A stretch of 64,000 nucleotides of DNA, taken from Hymenobacter artigasi (GTDB lineage Bacteria > Bacteroidota > Bacteroidia > Cytophagales > Hymenobacteraceae). A program made the translations under genes and the position numbers. The stretch is from positions 62,001 through 126,000 of the forward strand of contig NZ_JAAVTK010000005.1 in NCBI RefSeq assembly GCF_012275535.1, written 5' to 3'. Positions 9,577-17,860 of the stretch are shown here, in pieces; within the stretch, counting starts at the first letter, position 1; each line of letters opens with the position of its first letter. The notes under the pieces were generated by a model. That model made no database searches. It saw nothing but the letters and a program-made list of their open reading frames with translations, and was not told the DNA's origin.

Positions 9577-9990
9577 CTAATTGACCTGCGCATCCGTCAC
9601 CGTGATTTCTGGCCGGGGCTCGGTCCAGGGAACTGTGGCTGCCATGTTAAAGTACTCATAATACGTCTTCCATGGCGTTTGTTGGGCATAGGGCACCAAC
9701 TGGTAGTGAAACTGCACGGTCTGCCCCACCCGGTATACCGCTGTATCGCCCAGCGCGAATACCTTGGCTTCCGAATACGGTCGGTCGGCTTGACCAGGCA
9801 AGGACAGGGGGGCCAGGTCCACTACCCAGCGCGGGCGGGGATGGTGTAGTTGTTGGTCAAACGTTTGGTCTAGCCGCAGGATACGCCCGGTTATCAAGCC
9901 GGTAGGGGATACGGCGGGCTCTTTTTGGCAACTGCTGCTGATGGTCAGCAAGCTCACAGCGGCCAGAGCGAGTAGCGAAATAGCTTTCAT
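9577..9990 (-). CDS. Hypothetical lipoprotein
   Basis: ATG at 9990 yields a 137-residue protein with a lipoprotein signal (MKAISLLALAAVSLLTISSSC, lipid-modified Cys at residue 21). The mature domain has short beta-strand-like segments, with AVYRVGQTVQFHYQLVPYAQ in the middle. I do not recognise a family. It probably sits in the periplasm or outer membrane and appears monocistronic. Confidence 0.6.
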   Translation of the reverse strand: MKAISLLALAAVSLLTISSSCQKEPAVSPTGLITGRILRLDQTFDQQLHHPRPRWVVDLAPLSLPGQADRPYSEAKVFALGDTAVYRVGQTVQFHYQLVPYAQQTPWKTYYEYFNMAATVPWTEPRPEITVTDAQVN

Positions 9991-10476
9991 AATAGGCACG
10001 AAGTGATGAAAAGGGTTGGTGGTTACAAAACGGATTGATAGCCAATGAGATGATGGTTATCTAACTTAAATCGTTGCACCGGCGCTAATAATAAACTAAA
10101 AAGCTGCTTTTTCAGGCGGCCACACCGGAAAAATACCACGTCGGTCGCGCCCCGGACGGGGGCCAAAATCCACGCCGATTCCAAGAGTGGGGATATAACT
10201 TGCATAATGTTGAGAGACAAATCCCAGACGAGGGAGGGAATATTTGCACTTCCCCATTGTCCCAAAATCCTGTTTGCCCAAGCCCGGGAAAGCACCCGGT
10301 TCGAGTTTGCGAAACTCATCCCCTCAGCACGTTTCGTAAACTTTGATTCGTAGACGGGTTTCTTAAACTCGTGTTGTCCTGTAGGAACTCAATGGTAACT
10401 GGTGCCGGGCAGTTGCGAGGAGTTCACCGAAAGGAGCGTTACTTAAGCCTTTAAAGTATAATTCCGACCTTAGGCT
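9991..10476. other. Gene-free stretch with a copy of repeat family 2
   Basis: No convincing gene is visible. Bases 10303-10345 hold a stem-loop-like motif (GAGTTTGCGAAACTC followed after a short spacer by GTTTCGTAAACT), a degenerate version of the perfect palindrome at 24106-24148. A short minus-strand frame at 10096-10281 reads vaguely like a beta-barrel end (YIPTLGIGVDFGPRPG) and could be a decayed outer-membrane protein fragment, but support is weak. Confidence 0.5.
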
Positions 10477-10920
10477 ATGCATGGTGTAATCATTTCCTTG
10501 CCAGGATACGCAGTGCAAGAGGTCGCAGCATTTTTGCGCGAAAAACTGATGGGTGCTTCAGCCCAATCGGAAAACATCCACTTTGCCGGAATCATCCTTA
10601 ATGTCCTCGATTGCAGCGACGAGTTAGACTACACGCGGACGTTTATGAAGGAGCACAAGCTGCAGGAAGTGGGCAAGTACGACGCCTACGTCGACACCTA
10701 CGATTTGACCACTATCGTCACGATAGATTGTGCCTTCGACTCCCTGTTCTACCAGAATTTCTTGCCCATTGCTGAACTAGTAGCGCTCGGACTCAGTCGC
10801 CATTTCCAAGGATTTGCGTTGGTCGTGCGTGAAAGAGTCGACGAGCAGCACGCCTTATATGAGAAGGGCGTACGGGTGAGACCACACGATAGCAATGAGA
10901 GTAAGCAAAGTGGAGTTTAG
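10477..10920 (+). CDS. Hypothetical protein, 147 aa
   Basis: A soluble protein of mixed alpha/beta composition with no signal peptide and no membrane segment. It begins MHGVIISLPGYAVQEVAAFL and has a regular hydrophobic pattern. Recognisable stretches are FAGIILNVLDCSDEL and DLTTIVTIDCAFDSLFYQNF. I do not recognise a family. It is isolated, with about 480 bp empty upstream and 235 bp downstream, and is slightly less GC-rich than its neighbours. The start is the only sensible ATG. Confidence 0.55.
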   Translation: MHGVIISLPGYAVQEVAAFLREKLMGASAQSENIHFAGIILNVLDCSDELDYTRTFMKEHKLQEVGKYDAYVDTYDLTTIVTIDCAFDSLFYQNFLPIAELVALGLSRHFQGFALVVRERVDEQHALYEKGVRVRPHDSNESKQSGV

Positions 10921-11155
10921 CCAAACGGTGATTTAAACAGCCCCCGTCTTTCGGATAGGGGCCGACAAGGGCCCGCTATTGGTCCTAACAAGAATGTACA
11001 TGCCAAGAAATTTTTTTGGCAATAAGCAAGAATACGCTCCCCGCGCTACTTCATAAATCCTGTTTCATCCGGTTAATCGAATTCGCTCAACGTGCAATAT
11101 TTCCCGTTTTATGGGAAGACCCCAGCATAACCGTTTGATTGGTTGTTGATGAAGC

Positions 11156-11941
11156 TCAGCGCGCCGCCGGCAGCTCCCGAATCCAGATGTTGCGGTAGCT
11201 CAGCGGCTCGCTTTTGTCGCCGTGGGCCTGCAGCTTGATGGGCAGCGGGCCGTGCGCGGCCTGGTACGAGGCCTTACCGATGTACTGCGTGGGACCGGTG
11301 AGGGCGGTGTGGTTTTGCACCAGCACGCCGTTGAAAAATACCGTGGCGTAGGCCGGTGAAACCAGCGCGCCGCCCGCACCGAACACCGGGGCCGTCCACA
11401 CCACGTCGTAGGTCTGCCACTCGCCGGGCTTGCGGGCGGGGTTGGCCAGCGGGATGGCCTGCTTGTAGAGACTGCCGGCCATGCCGTTCACGTAGGTTTT
11501 GTTCTGGTACGCGTCCACTATTTGTAGCTCGTAGCCCAGGTCGCCGCTGCCCGTCGAGGCCAGAAACACGCCGCTATTGCCCCGGGCCTGCCCCGTGCCA
11601 CTGATGTTGGCCGGAATGCGCCATTCCAGGTGCAACTGGTAGCTGCCAAAGCTGCGCTTGGTTTCGATGTTGCCCACGTCTTTTTTTACCGTCATGATGC
11701 CGCCCGCTACCGTCCAGCTGGCCGGCGCTTTATGGTCGCTGGTGAGCACCCACTGGTCGAGGTTTTTGCCATCGAACAGCACCAGCGCATCCGAAGGCGC
11801 GTCGCCGGGAGCCCGGCCGGGCATCACCACGGTGGGCACGGGCTCATACACTTCCGTATCCTCGGGCTTGGCGGTTTGCTGGGCGTGGGCGGCACCCAGG
11901 CCGCTGGCCAGCAGGGCGGTGAATAGCAGGCGGGTTTTCAT
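11156..11941 (-). CDS. DUF1080 family protein (3-keto-glycoside hydrolase-like)
   Basis: ATG ending at 11941 gives a signal peptide (MKTRLLFTALLASGLGAAHA) and a 261-residue protein. The classic DUF1080 opening LVLFDGKNLDQWV is at about residue 50. Next come GIMTVKKDVGNIETKRSFGSY, ARGNSGVFLAS, YELQIVDAYQNKTY and the closing PLSYRNIWIRELP. It is a secreted beta-sandwich hydrolase-type protein and the last gene of the minus-strand sugar block, 43 bp after the lipoprotein TIM-barrel gene. Together with the GMC oxidoreductase it fits cleavage of 3-keto-sugars in the periplasm (inferred). Confidence 0.88.
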   Translation of the reverse strand: MKTRLLFTALLASGLGAAHAQQTAKPEDTEVYEPVPTVVMPGRAPGDAPSDALVLFDGKNLDQWVLTSDHKAPASWTVAGGIMTVKKDVGNIETKRSFGSYQLHLEWRIPANISGTGQARGNSGVFLASTGSGDLGYELQIVDAYQNKTYVNGMAGSLYKQAIPLANPARKPGEWQTYDVVWTAPVFGAGGALVSPAYATVFFNGVLVQNHTALTGPTQYIGKASYQAAHGPLPIKLQAHGDKSEPLSYRNIWIRELPAAR

Positions 11942-11984
11942 AGAACCAGGGCTTGGGTGGGAAATGGAATGGATTAGGTGCTTT

Positions 11985-12872
11985 TCAGACGTCACATAGC
12001 TGCACGGCTTTGCGCAGCGAAGCAACTTTATCGGGCTGCTTCGGAATGAATTCCTGCGCCACGTAGCCCTTGAAACCAGTGGCCACAATGGCCCGCATGA
12101 TGGCCGGGTAGTACAGCTCCTGCGTTTCGTCGATTTCGTGCCGGCCGGGCACGCCGCCGGTGTGGTAGTGCGCAATATAGGCGTGGTTATCCGTGAGGGT
12201 ACGAATCACATCGCCCTCGTCAATCTGCATGTGGTAGATATCGAAAAGTATCTTGAAATGCTCAGAACCCAGTTTTTTGGCCAGCGCCACGCCCCAGGCC
12301 GTGTGGTCGCACTGGTAGTCCTGGTGGTCAATTTTGCTGTTCAGCAGCTCCATTACCAGCACCACGTTGTGCCGGGCGGCCAGCGCCAGCAGGGGCGTCA
12401 GGCCCTGCACGCAGTTGGCCCAGCCGGTGGCGTCGTCCTGGCCGCGCCGGCTCCCGCTAAAGCAAATCAGGTTCTTGTAGCCCGCCGCCGCCACTTTCGG
12501 AATCATCTCGGCGTAGCTTTTTTGCAGCGTGGCGTGAAACTTGGGGTCGTTGAAGCCGTCGGTGAGGTTGATTTCAGCCCCGTTGCACATCGGCGAATCC
12601 AGGCCGTACTTCTTCAGCGTCGGCCAGTCCTTAGGCCCCACCAGGTCAATGCCTTTAATACCAATGCTTTTGGCCGCCGCGCACAGCTGGTCGAGCGTCA
12701 AATTATTGTAGCACCAGCGGCACACCGAATGGCTGATGTTGTTTTTCAGGGCGAGCGGGTCCCGGGCGTTTTCGGCGGGCGCGCAAGCCCCAAGGGCACC
12801 TGCGGCCCCAACAGCGGCCGTGCCCGCCAGTATGTTTTTGAGCGCCGTGCGGCGGGAAGGGGGCGAGGCCAT
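11985..12872 (-). CDS. Hydroxypyruvate isomerase-like TIM-barrel lipoprotein
   Basis: The N-terminus (MASPPSRRTALKNILAGTAAVGAAGALGAC) combines a twin-arginine-like start with a lipobox Cys, so it is likely an exported lipoprotein. The body is a xylose-isomerase-like TIM barrel: LTLDQLCAAAKSIGIKGIDL, VVLVMELLNSK (metal Glu), HFKILFDIYHMQIDEGD (metal Asp/His) and HYHTGGVPGRHEIDETQ, the last being typical of hydroxypyruvate isomerase relatives. It probably interconverts an oxidised sugar. It is followed closely by the DUF1080 gene. Confidence 0.85.
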   Translation of the reverse strand: MASPPSRRTALKNILAGTAAVGAAGALGACAPAENARDPLALKNNISHSVCRWCYNNLTLDQLCAAAKSIGIKGIDLVGPKDWPTLKKYGLDSPMCNGAEINLTDGFNDPKFHATLQKSYAEMIPKVAAAGYKNLICFSGSRRGQDDATGWANCVQGLTPLLALAARHNVVLVMELLNSKIDHQDYQCDHTAWGVALAKKLGSEHFKILFDIYHMQIDEGDVIRTLTDNHAYIAHYHTGGVPGRHEIDETQELYYPAIMRAIVATGFKGYVAQEFIPKQPDKVASLRKAVQLCDV

Positions 12873-12908
12873 GGAGCGTGAGGAACAGGGTGGGTTTTGA
12901 CCAGGCGA

Positions 12909-13002
12909 GTCATGCTGAGCGCAGCCGAAGCATCTCTACCGTATTAGTAATCAATGCCGTTGCAACGAAGCGGTAGAGATGCTCCGACAAGCTCAGCATG
13001 AC
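12909..13002. repeat. Dispersed palindromic repeat, family 1 (copy 2)
   Basis: The left arm starts at 12909 (GTCATGCTGAGCGCAG, through CATCTCTACCG). The right arm, 12971-13002, is its inverted copy but carries a variant CTCCGACAAGCTCAG stretch. It splits the minus-strand sugar cluster between the cytochrome c gene and the TIM-barrel lipoprotein gene. Confidence 0.85.
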
Positions 13003-13019
13003 AAAATCCCTAAGCTGAG

Positions 13020-13493
13020 TTATTTCAAGGTCAGAATATACTTCACCATTTCGCGGGCGTCGGCTTCCGTCACGCCGGGGTGCGGCGTCATGGGCACGGC
13101 CCCCCAGTTGCCCGAGCCACCCTGGATAATTTTAGTGGCCAACATGCTGATATTTGCCTCATTGGATGGATATTTCTGGGCCACATCGGCGTAGGCCGGG
13201 CCGATGACTTTCTCCTTTTCCTTGTGGCAGCTGGAGCAGTCGGAGGCGGCAATCAGCTTGGCCCCGTTGGCCAGCAGGCCGCCGCTGTGGCCGGTGCCAA
13301 TCTTCGAGATGCTGGTATCCACCTGGGGCTGCTCGGCCACGGCGGCCACGTTCCGGCCGGTCGTGCTGTCGCTGTTCAGCTCCGCCGATGAAGCCGCTTG
13401 CCGGCTCACTTCATCGGGGCCGTCTTTTTTGTAGCCGGAATCGCAGGCGGCCAGCAGGGCGCAGAGGCTGAGGAACAAGGCAGTTTTTTTCAT
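13020..13493 (-). CDS. Lipoprotein c-type cytochrome
   Basis: ATG ending at 13493 gives a lipoprotein signal (MKKTALFLSLCALLAAC, Cys 17). A low-complexity linker leads to one class I cytochrome c domain with the heme motif CSSCH (about residues 87-91) and a distal Met in AVPMTPH. It ends EMVKYILTLK. Such small membrane-anchored cytochromes accept electrons from GMC-type sugar dehydrogenases; the GMC gene and its small subunit are in the same cluster. It lies 13 bp after the TIM-barrel gene at 13507-14559, indicating one operon. Confidence 0.9.
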   Translation of the reverse strand: MKKTALFLSLCALLAACDSGYKKDGPDEVSRQAASSAELNSDSTTGRNVAAVAEQPQVDTSISKIGTGHSGGLLANGAKLIAASDCSSCHKEKEKVIGPAYADVAQKYPSNEANISMLATKIIQGGSGNWGAVPMTPHPGVTEADAREMVKYILTLK

Positions 13494-13506
13494 GGGAAGG
13501 AGGCGG

Positions 13507-14559
13507 TTAGATTCCGAGCAGGGAATGGTTGAGGGTCGGGTTGGGGGCCGTGGCGGCGAAGTCGTCGAAGGCCTTATCGGTAACGCGGATGATGTGGTCG
13601 CGGATGAAAGCGGCCCCTTCGCGGGCGCCGTCCTCAGCACTTTTCAGGGCGCATTCCCACTCCAGCACGGCCCAGCCGGGAAAGTCGTACTGCGCCAGCT
13701 TGCTGAAAATGGCTTTAAAATCGACCTGCCCATCGCCCGGCGAACGGAAGCGGCCGGCCCGGTCTACCCAACTCTGGTAGCCGCCGTACACGCCCTGCCG
13801 CCCCGTGGGGTTAAACTCGGCATCCTTGACGTGGAACATCTTAATGCGCTCGTGGTAGATATCGATGTAGGCCAGATAATCAAGGCATTGCAGCACGAAA
13901 TGCGAGGGGTCGTAGAGCAGGCAGGCGCGCGGGTGGTCGTTCACCTCCGTCAAAAACCGCTCGTAGCTGATGCCGTCGTGCAAGTCCTCGCCGGGGTGGA
14001 TTTCGTAGCACAAGTCCACGCCGCAAGCATCAAACACGTTCAGAATAGGCAGCCAGCGGCGGCCCAGCTCGGCAAAGCCGTCCTCCACCAGCCCGGCCGG
14101 GCGCTGCGGCCAGGGGTACACCATGGGCCAGAGCAGCGCCCCGCTGAAGGTGGCGTGGGCCTTCAAACCCAGATTTTGGGAGGCTTTGGCGGCGTATTTC
14201 AACTGCTGCACGGCCCATTGCTGGCGGGCCTGGGGGTTGTTGCGATAGGCTTCCGGTGCAAAGCCGTCGAATAACTGGTCGTAGGCCGGGTTCACGGCCA
14301 CCAGCTGGCCCTGCAGGTGGGTCGATAATTCGGTGATTTCCAGTCCAGCGGCGTTCACGATGCCCCGAATTTCGTCGGCGTAGGTCTGGCTTTCGGCAGC
14401 TTTTTGCAGGTCGATGAAGCGCGGGTCGCTGGTGGGCAGCTGCACGCCCTGGTAGCCCAGGCCCTTGGCCCAGGCGCAAATGCCGACCAAGCTGTTGAAC
14501 GGGGCTTCATTGCCAATAAATTGGGCCAGAAAAATAGCGGGTCCCTGGATGGTCGTCAT
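13507..14559 (-). CDS. Sugar phosphate isomerase/epimerase family protein
   Basis: The start is set at the ATG ending at 14559 (MTTIQGPAIFLAQFIG), 7 bp after the previous gene; an upstream in-frame extension would overlap that gene. The TIM-barrel pattern includes LGYQGVQLPTSDPRFID, GVDLCYEIHPGEDLHDG (metal Glu/His), ACLLYDPSHFVLQ (metal Asp/His), IKMFHVKDAEF and WAVLEWECALKS. No signal peptide is seen, so this member is cytoplasmic, unlike the two exported TIM-barrel proteins nearby. It likely works with the adjacent Gfo/Idh dehydrogenase on keto-sugars or inositol-like compounds. Confidence 0.87.
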   Translation of the reverse strand: MTTIQGPAIFLAQFIGNEAPFNSLVGICAWAKGLGYQGVQLPTSDPRFIDLQKAAESQTYADEIRGIVNAAGLEITELSTHLQGQLVAVNPAYDQLFDGFAPEAYRNNPQARQQWAVQQLKYAAKASQNLGLKAHATFSGALLWPMVYPWPQRPAGLVEDGFAELGRRWLPILNVFDACGVDLCYEIHPGEDLHDGISYERFLTEVNDHPRACLLYDPSHFVLQCLDYLAYIDIYHERIKMFHVKDAEFNPTGRQGVYGGYQSWVDRAGRFRSPGDGQVDFKAIFSKLAQYDFPGWAVLEWECALKSAEDGAREGAAFIRDHIIRVTDKAFDDFAATAPNPTLNHSLLGI

Positions 14560-14566
14560 GGGTAGG

Positions 14567-15718
14567 TCACACGGTAAATTCGGTCCATTTGGTATCGGCC
14601 TGGCCCGAGGCAATAACGTTTTCAATAAAGGCCATGCCCCGGATGCCTTCTTCCAACCCTGGAAAGTCCAGGGCTTCGGACGAGGCCGTTTGGCCAGCCA
14701 TTTCCGCTTGCAAAGTCAGGGCAAAATTGCGGTAGATGTTGGCGAAGGCTTCGAGGTAGCCCTCGGGGTGGCCGGCGGGGGTGCGGCTGTTGTGCTGCGC
14801 AAAAGAGCTAACGTAGCCCGTGCCGGCGCGGTGTATTTCCGTGGGTTTGTCCAGCCACTTCACTTGCAGCGTGTTAGCGTCGGCCTGCTGCCATTCCAGC
14901 CCGCCCTTGTCGCCGTAGGCCCGAATGCGGACGTTGTTTTCTTCGCCGGCCGCCACCTGCGTGGCCACCAGCACGCCGCTTGCGCCACCCGTCAGCCGGA
15001 GCAGCACCGCGCCGTCATCATCGAGCCGCCGGCCCGGCACCACAGTGTTGATGTCGGCGCAAAGCCTCTCGACCTGAAGGCCGGTCACGTATTCCAACAG
15101 GTTGAACGCGTGGGTGCCGATGTCGCCCATGGCCCCGGCAATGCCGCTGCGGGCGGGGTCGGTGCGCCAGGCTGCCTGCTTGTTATCGGTGCCTTCCTCG
15201 AAGGCGCTGAGCCAGCCCTGCGGATACTCCACGTAGGCCTTGCGGATGGGGCCAAAGATATTATTAGCAATGAGCTGGCGGGCTTCCTTCACCATCGGGT
15301 AGCCGGTGTAGGTGTGGGTGAGGCAGAGTTTACGGCCGCTGGCGGTGGCAATTTCCTTTAGCTGTTTCGCCTCGGCCAGCGAGAAAGTCATCGGCTTATC
15401 GAGGATGACGTGGAAGCCGTTTTGCAGCGCCATTTTGGCCGGCGCAAAATGTAGGTGGTTGGGCGTAACGATAGATATAACCTGCACCCGCTCGGCTTCG
15501 GGCCGCAGTTTTTCCTGCGTAATCATTTCCTCAAAGGAGGCATACACGCGGCCGGGGGCCAGGTTCAGGAGTACGCCCGTGGCCCGCGACTTCTCCGCGT
15601 CGCTGCTGAACGCGCCAGCCGTGAGCTCATACAGGCCATCGAGGGCGGCGGCCATGCGGTGGATGCCGCCGATGAATGCGCCCTGTCCGCCGCCAATCAT
15701 GCCCAGTCGTAGTTTCAT
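14567..15718 (-). CDS. Gfo/Idh/MocA family oxidoreductase
   Basis: ATG ending at 15718 gives 383 residues. The N-terminal Rossmann motif is [19 protein letters not shown]. The family marker [18 protein letters not shown] supplies the conserved catalytic-site Lys-Pro, and [16 protein letters not shown] contributes the catalytic-domain His. It should be an NAD(P)-dependent dehydrogenase acting on a sugar or inositol-type alcohol in the cytoplasm. The TIM-barrel gene starts 7 bp downstream, so the two are almost certainly cotranscribed. Substrate is unknown. Confidence 0.9.
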   Translation of the reverse strand: MKLRLGMIGGGQGAFIGGIHRMAAALDGLYELTAGAFSSDAEKSRATGVLLNLAPGRVYASFEEMITQEKLRPEAERVQVISIVTPNHLHFAPAKMALQNGFHVILDKPMTFSLAEAKQLKEIATASGRKLCLTHTYTGYPMVKEARQLIANNIFGPIRKAYVEYPQGWLSAFEEGTDNKQAAWRTDPARSGIAGAMGDIGTHAFNLLEYVTGLQVERLCADINTVVPGRRLDDDGAVLLRLTGGASGVLVATQVAAGEENNVRIRAYGDKGGLEWQQADANTLQVKWLDKPTEIHRAGTGYVSSFAQHNSRTPAGHPEGYLEAFANIYRNFALTLQAEMAGQTASSEALDFPGLEEGIRGMAFIENVIASGQADTKWTEFTV

Positions 15719-15739
15719 GGGAAAAGTGTAGTGCGAGAA

Positions 15740-15834
15740 GTAGAGACGCATTTTTGCGTCTCATCGTTGAACGGAACCGTTGAACAGCGCTGCCGCAAGC
15801 CGTTCAAAGACGAGACGCAAAGATGCGTCTCTAC
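15740..15834. repeat. MITE-like long inverted repeat overlapping a gene end
   Basis: Arms 15740-15762 and 15812-15834 are 23-bp inverted copies with one mismatch (GTAGAGACGC... GCGTCTC), and each arm is itself near-palindromic. The loop holds two direct copies of CGTTGAAC and one inverted relative. The right arm covers the stop codon of the MFS gene (15831). It is distinct in sequence from the family 1 repeats. Confidence 0.8.
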
Positions 15835-17081
15835 ACCTCCAGCCGCGCATTGGCCTCGGCGTAGTCAATTACCTCCGCTGGCACGGGCGCATTCTGGTCT
15901 TTAAAAAGCAGCACAAACACGGCCAGCACCACGGCCGCAATGCCGGCCGGAATCAGCCAGATGGTGTGCCAGTCGTGCAGGTCGCCGGTGGTTTTGTGGG
16001 CGTCCACAATCTGCCCCGACAGCAGGGAGCCGATGAGCATGCCCACCCCGTAGGTGGCCAGAGTGATGAAGCCCTGCGCCGCGCTTTTCGACTGCTCGCC
16101 AGCGAGATTGTCGGTGTAAATCTGGCCCGTTACGAAGAAGAAGTCGTAGCAGATGCCGTGCAGCACAATGCCCGCAATCAGCATCCAGTAGGCCGAATCG
16201 CCGTTGCCGTAGGCAAAAAAGATGTACCGCACCACCCAGGCCAACATGCCGATGGCCAGCATCTTCTTTACGCCCAGTCGCACAAAAAACACCGGAATCA
16301 GCAGCATAAACAGCACTTCCGAAACCTGCCCGAGGCTCTGAACCCCGGCGGCCGATTTCATGCCCGTTTCATTCAGAAACGGGTTGGTGAAGCCGTAGTA
16401 AAACGATAGTGGAATGCAGATGGCCACCGACGACAGGAAGAAAATCAGGTACGAGCGGTTCTTCAGCAGCCCGATGGCTTCCAGGCCCATTATCTCGCCC
16501 ATGGTGGCGGGGCCGGCCTTTTTGATGGGCGGCGTGGGCGGCAGCGTGAAGCTGAACACCCCCAGCAGGGCCGAGGCCCCAGCTGCCATCTGAAACGTAA
16601 GGCCGAGGTTGCCGCGCTGCTCCCAGTTCAGCCAGCCGATGGTGATGCCGGCGATAATCCAGCCCAGCGTGCCCAGCACCCGGATGTTGGCAAATTCCTT
16701 CTGCGGATTCTGCATCTGCCTGAATGAGATGGAGTTCACCAGCGCCAGCGTGGGCATGTACACAATCATGTACATGAGCACGTAGGGGTAGAAGGCTGAA
16801 AAGTCGCCCGCCCGCGATGCCAGCCACAGCAGCACCGCGCCCGTCAGGTGCAGCACGCCCAGGATTTTCTGGGCCGAAAAGTACCGGTCGGCAATCAGCC
16901 CGATGATGAACGGGGCCACGATGGCCCCCACCGACTGCGTGAGAAACGCGCTGCCCACCTGCGTGCCCGTGGTGTGCAGGTTCTGCAGCAGGTAGGTGCC
17001 CAACGTCACAAACCAGGCCCCCCAGATGAAGAACTCCAGGAACATCATCAGGGACAGCTTAAAGCGGATGGCAGGCGTCAT
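15831..17081 (-). CDS. MFS nucleoside:H+ symporter-like permease
   Basis: ATG ending at 17081 (MTPAIRFKLSLMMFLEFFIW) gives 416 residues with about 12 membrane segments. The start FFIWGAWFVTLGTYLLQNL and the loops IADRYFSAQKILG and NSISFRQMQNPQKEFANIRVLG are those of the NHS (NupG/XapB) family. In Bacteroidetes this branch is often found in sugar clusters and may import an oxidised sugar rather than a nucleoside. Its last codons lie inside the inverted repeat at 15740-15834, so its C-terminus may be repeat-derived. Confidence 0.85.
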   Translation of the reverse strand: MTPAIRFKLSLMMFLEFFIWGAWFVTLGTYLLQNLHTTGTQVGSAFLTQSVGAIVAPFIIGLIADRYFSAQKILGVLHLTGAVLLWLASRAGDFSAFYPYVLMYMIVYMPTLALVNSISFRQMQNPQKEFANIRVLGTLGWIIAGITIGWLNWEQRGNLGLTFQMAAGASALLGVFSFTLPPTPPIKKAGPATMGEIMGLEAIGLLKNRSYLIFFLSSVAICIPLSFYYGFTNPFLNETGMKSAAGVQSLGQVSEVLFMLLIPVFFVRLGVKKMLAIGMLAWVVRYIFFAYGNGDSAYWMLIAGIVLHGICYDFFFVTGQIYTDNLAGEQSKSAAQGFITLATYGVGMLIGSLLSGQIVDAHKTTGDLHDWHTIWLIPAGIAAVVLAVFVLLFKDQNAPVPAEVIDYAEANARLEV

Positions 17082-17126
17082 GGGCAGGAAGGTTGCGTGA
17101 GAAAGGAATTCGAATGAGAAATAGAA

Positions 17127-17160
17127 CGTCATGCAGAGCGCAGCGAAGCATCTTTAGCGC
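17127..17160. repeat. Dispersed repeat, family 1 (half copy)
   Basis: A single arm CGTCATGCAGAGCGCAGCGA followed by AGCATCTTTAGCGC, with no opposing arm. It is a solo half of the palindrome seen at 7299, 12909 and 21349, closest to the 21349 variant. Confidence 0.7.
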
Positions 17161-17174
17161 TTCGCCTGACGCCA

Positions 17175-17218
17175 AAACCTCGCCCCTGCCGGGCACGGCC
17201 CCGGCAGGGGCGAGGTTT
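17175..17218 (-). terminator. Strong hairpin after the GMC / small-subunit genes
   Basis: A perfect 19-bp stem (17175-17193 with 17200-17218, GGTTTCGGC-type loop region of 6 nt) lies 19 bp beyond the stop of the gene at 17237. It is extremely GC-rich (core CCTCGCCCCTGCCGGG) and is placed to end transcription of the 19537-17237 gene pair. Only a short T-run follows. Confidence 0.65.
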
Positions 17219-17236
17219 CCCCGCGAGCGGGTCGTC

Positions 17237-17848
17237 TCAGGTAGTGGCCCAGGCCCGGTCGCCCTTTTTATAGGGCACGTTGCCGTCGTAGCGGCCGGGG
17301 ATGGGTAGGTAGCGCAGGGCCTTCGTCGCGCCTACTTCCGAGGTGAAGAAGCCCAGCAGCGTAAGCTCCTTCATCATGCGGAAGTAGTGGGCGGGGTCGT
17401 CTTTCTGCTTGTTTTGGGTGAAGGCTTTCTGCTCGGCATCGAGCGAAGTGAGGAAGGTGGTGCGCTGGGCGGGGTCGCAGGCGAGGAAGCCTTTGCCGGT
17501 CTTCGCCTTGCAGTCCTGGTCGATTTTGGTGAGGCCGTTGAGGAAGGTTTTCTGGTCGGCGGGCGTGTAGCAGTCGCGCACCATCACGCTCATAAAGCTG
17601 CCCACCTGGGCGGCTTTGGCCCCCGGCGTCTGGGTGGCGGGCAGAATGGTTTCGCCCACTTCATCGAGCAGGCCCACTTGGTTGGCATCCAGAAACGGCT
17701 TCGCTTCTTTGGCCACCGGCGTATCGCCAGCGGCGGTTTTCTCGTCCTTTTTAGCGGGCGAGGAGCAGCTGGTCAGGAAAAAGTCAGCGCCGATAACGGT
17801 GCCACCCATGATGATGGCCACGCGGGCGAGGGCGTCTCTTCTGTTCAT
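17237..17848 (-). CDS. Gluconate 2-dehydrogenase subunit 3 family protein
   Basis: This 203-residue protein has a twin-arginine/lipoprotein-type leader (MNRRDALARVAIIMGGTVIG, then DFFLTSCSS). The mature helical part shows VGLLDEVGETILPATQTPGAKAAQVG, then FMSVMVRDCYTP and FRMMKELTLLGFFTSEVGAT, which define the small-subunit family of GMC-type dehydrogenases. It binds and exports the large FAD subunit. It begins 12 bp after the GMC gene and is surely cotranscribed with it. The terminator-like hairpin at 17175 follows. Confidence 0.9.
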   Translation of the reverse strand: MNRRDALARVAIIMGGTVIGADFFLTSCSSPAKKDEKTAAGDTPVAKEAKPFLDANQVGLLDEVGETILPATQTPGAKAAQVGSFMSVMVRDCYTPADQKTFLNGLTKIDQDCKAKTGKGFLACDPAQRTTFLTSLDAEQKAFTQNKQKDDPAHYFRMMKELTLLGFFTSEVGATKALRYLPIPGRYDGNVPYKKGDRAWATT

Positions 17849-17860
17849 GATGGGGGGCGG

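Noticed and set aside
10096..10281. Short minus-strand frame resembling the end of a beta-barrel protein
   Set aside because: Only about 60 residues, no start context and no second supporting segment; kept as a remark in the gap entry, not as a gene.
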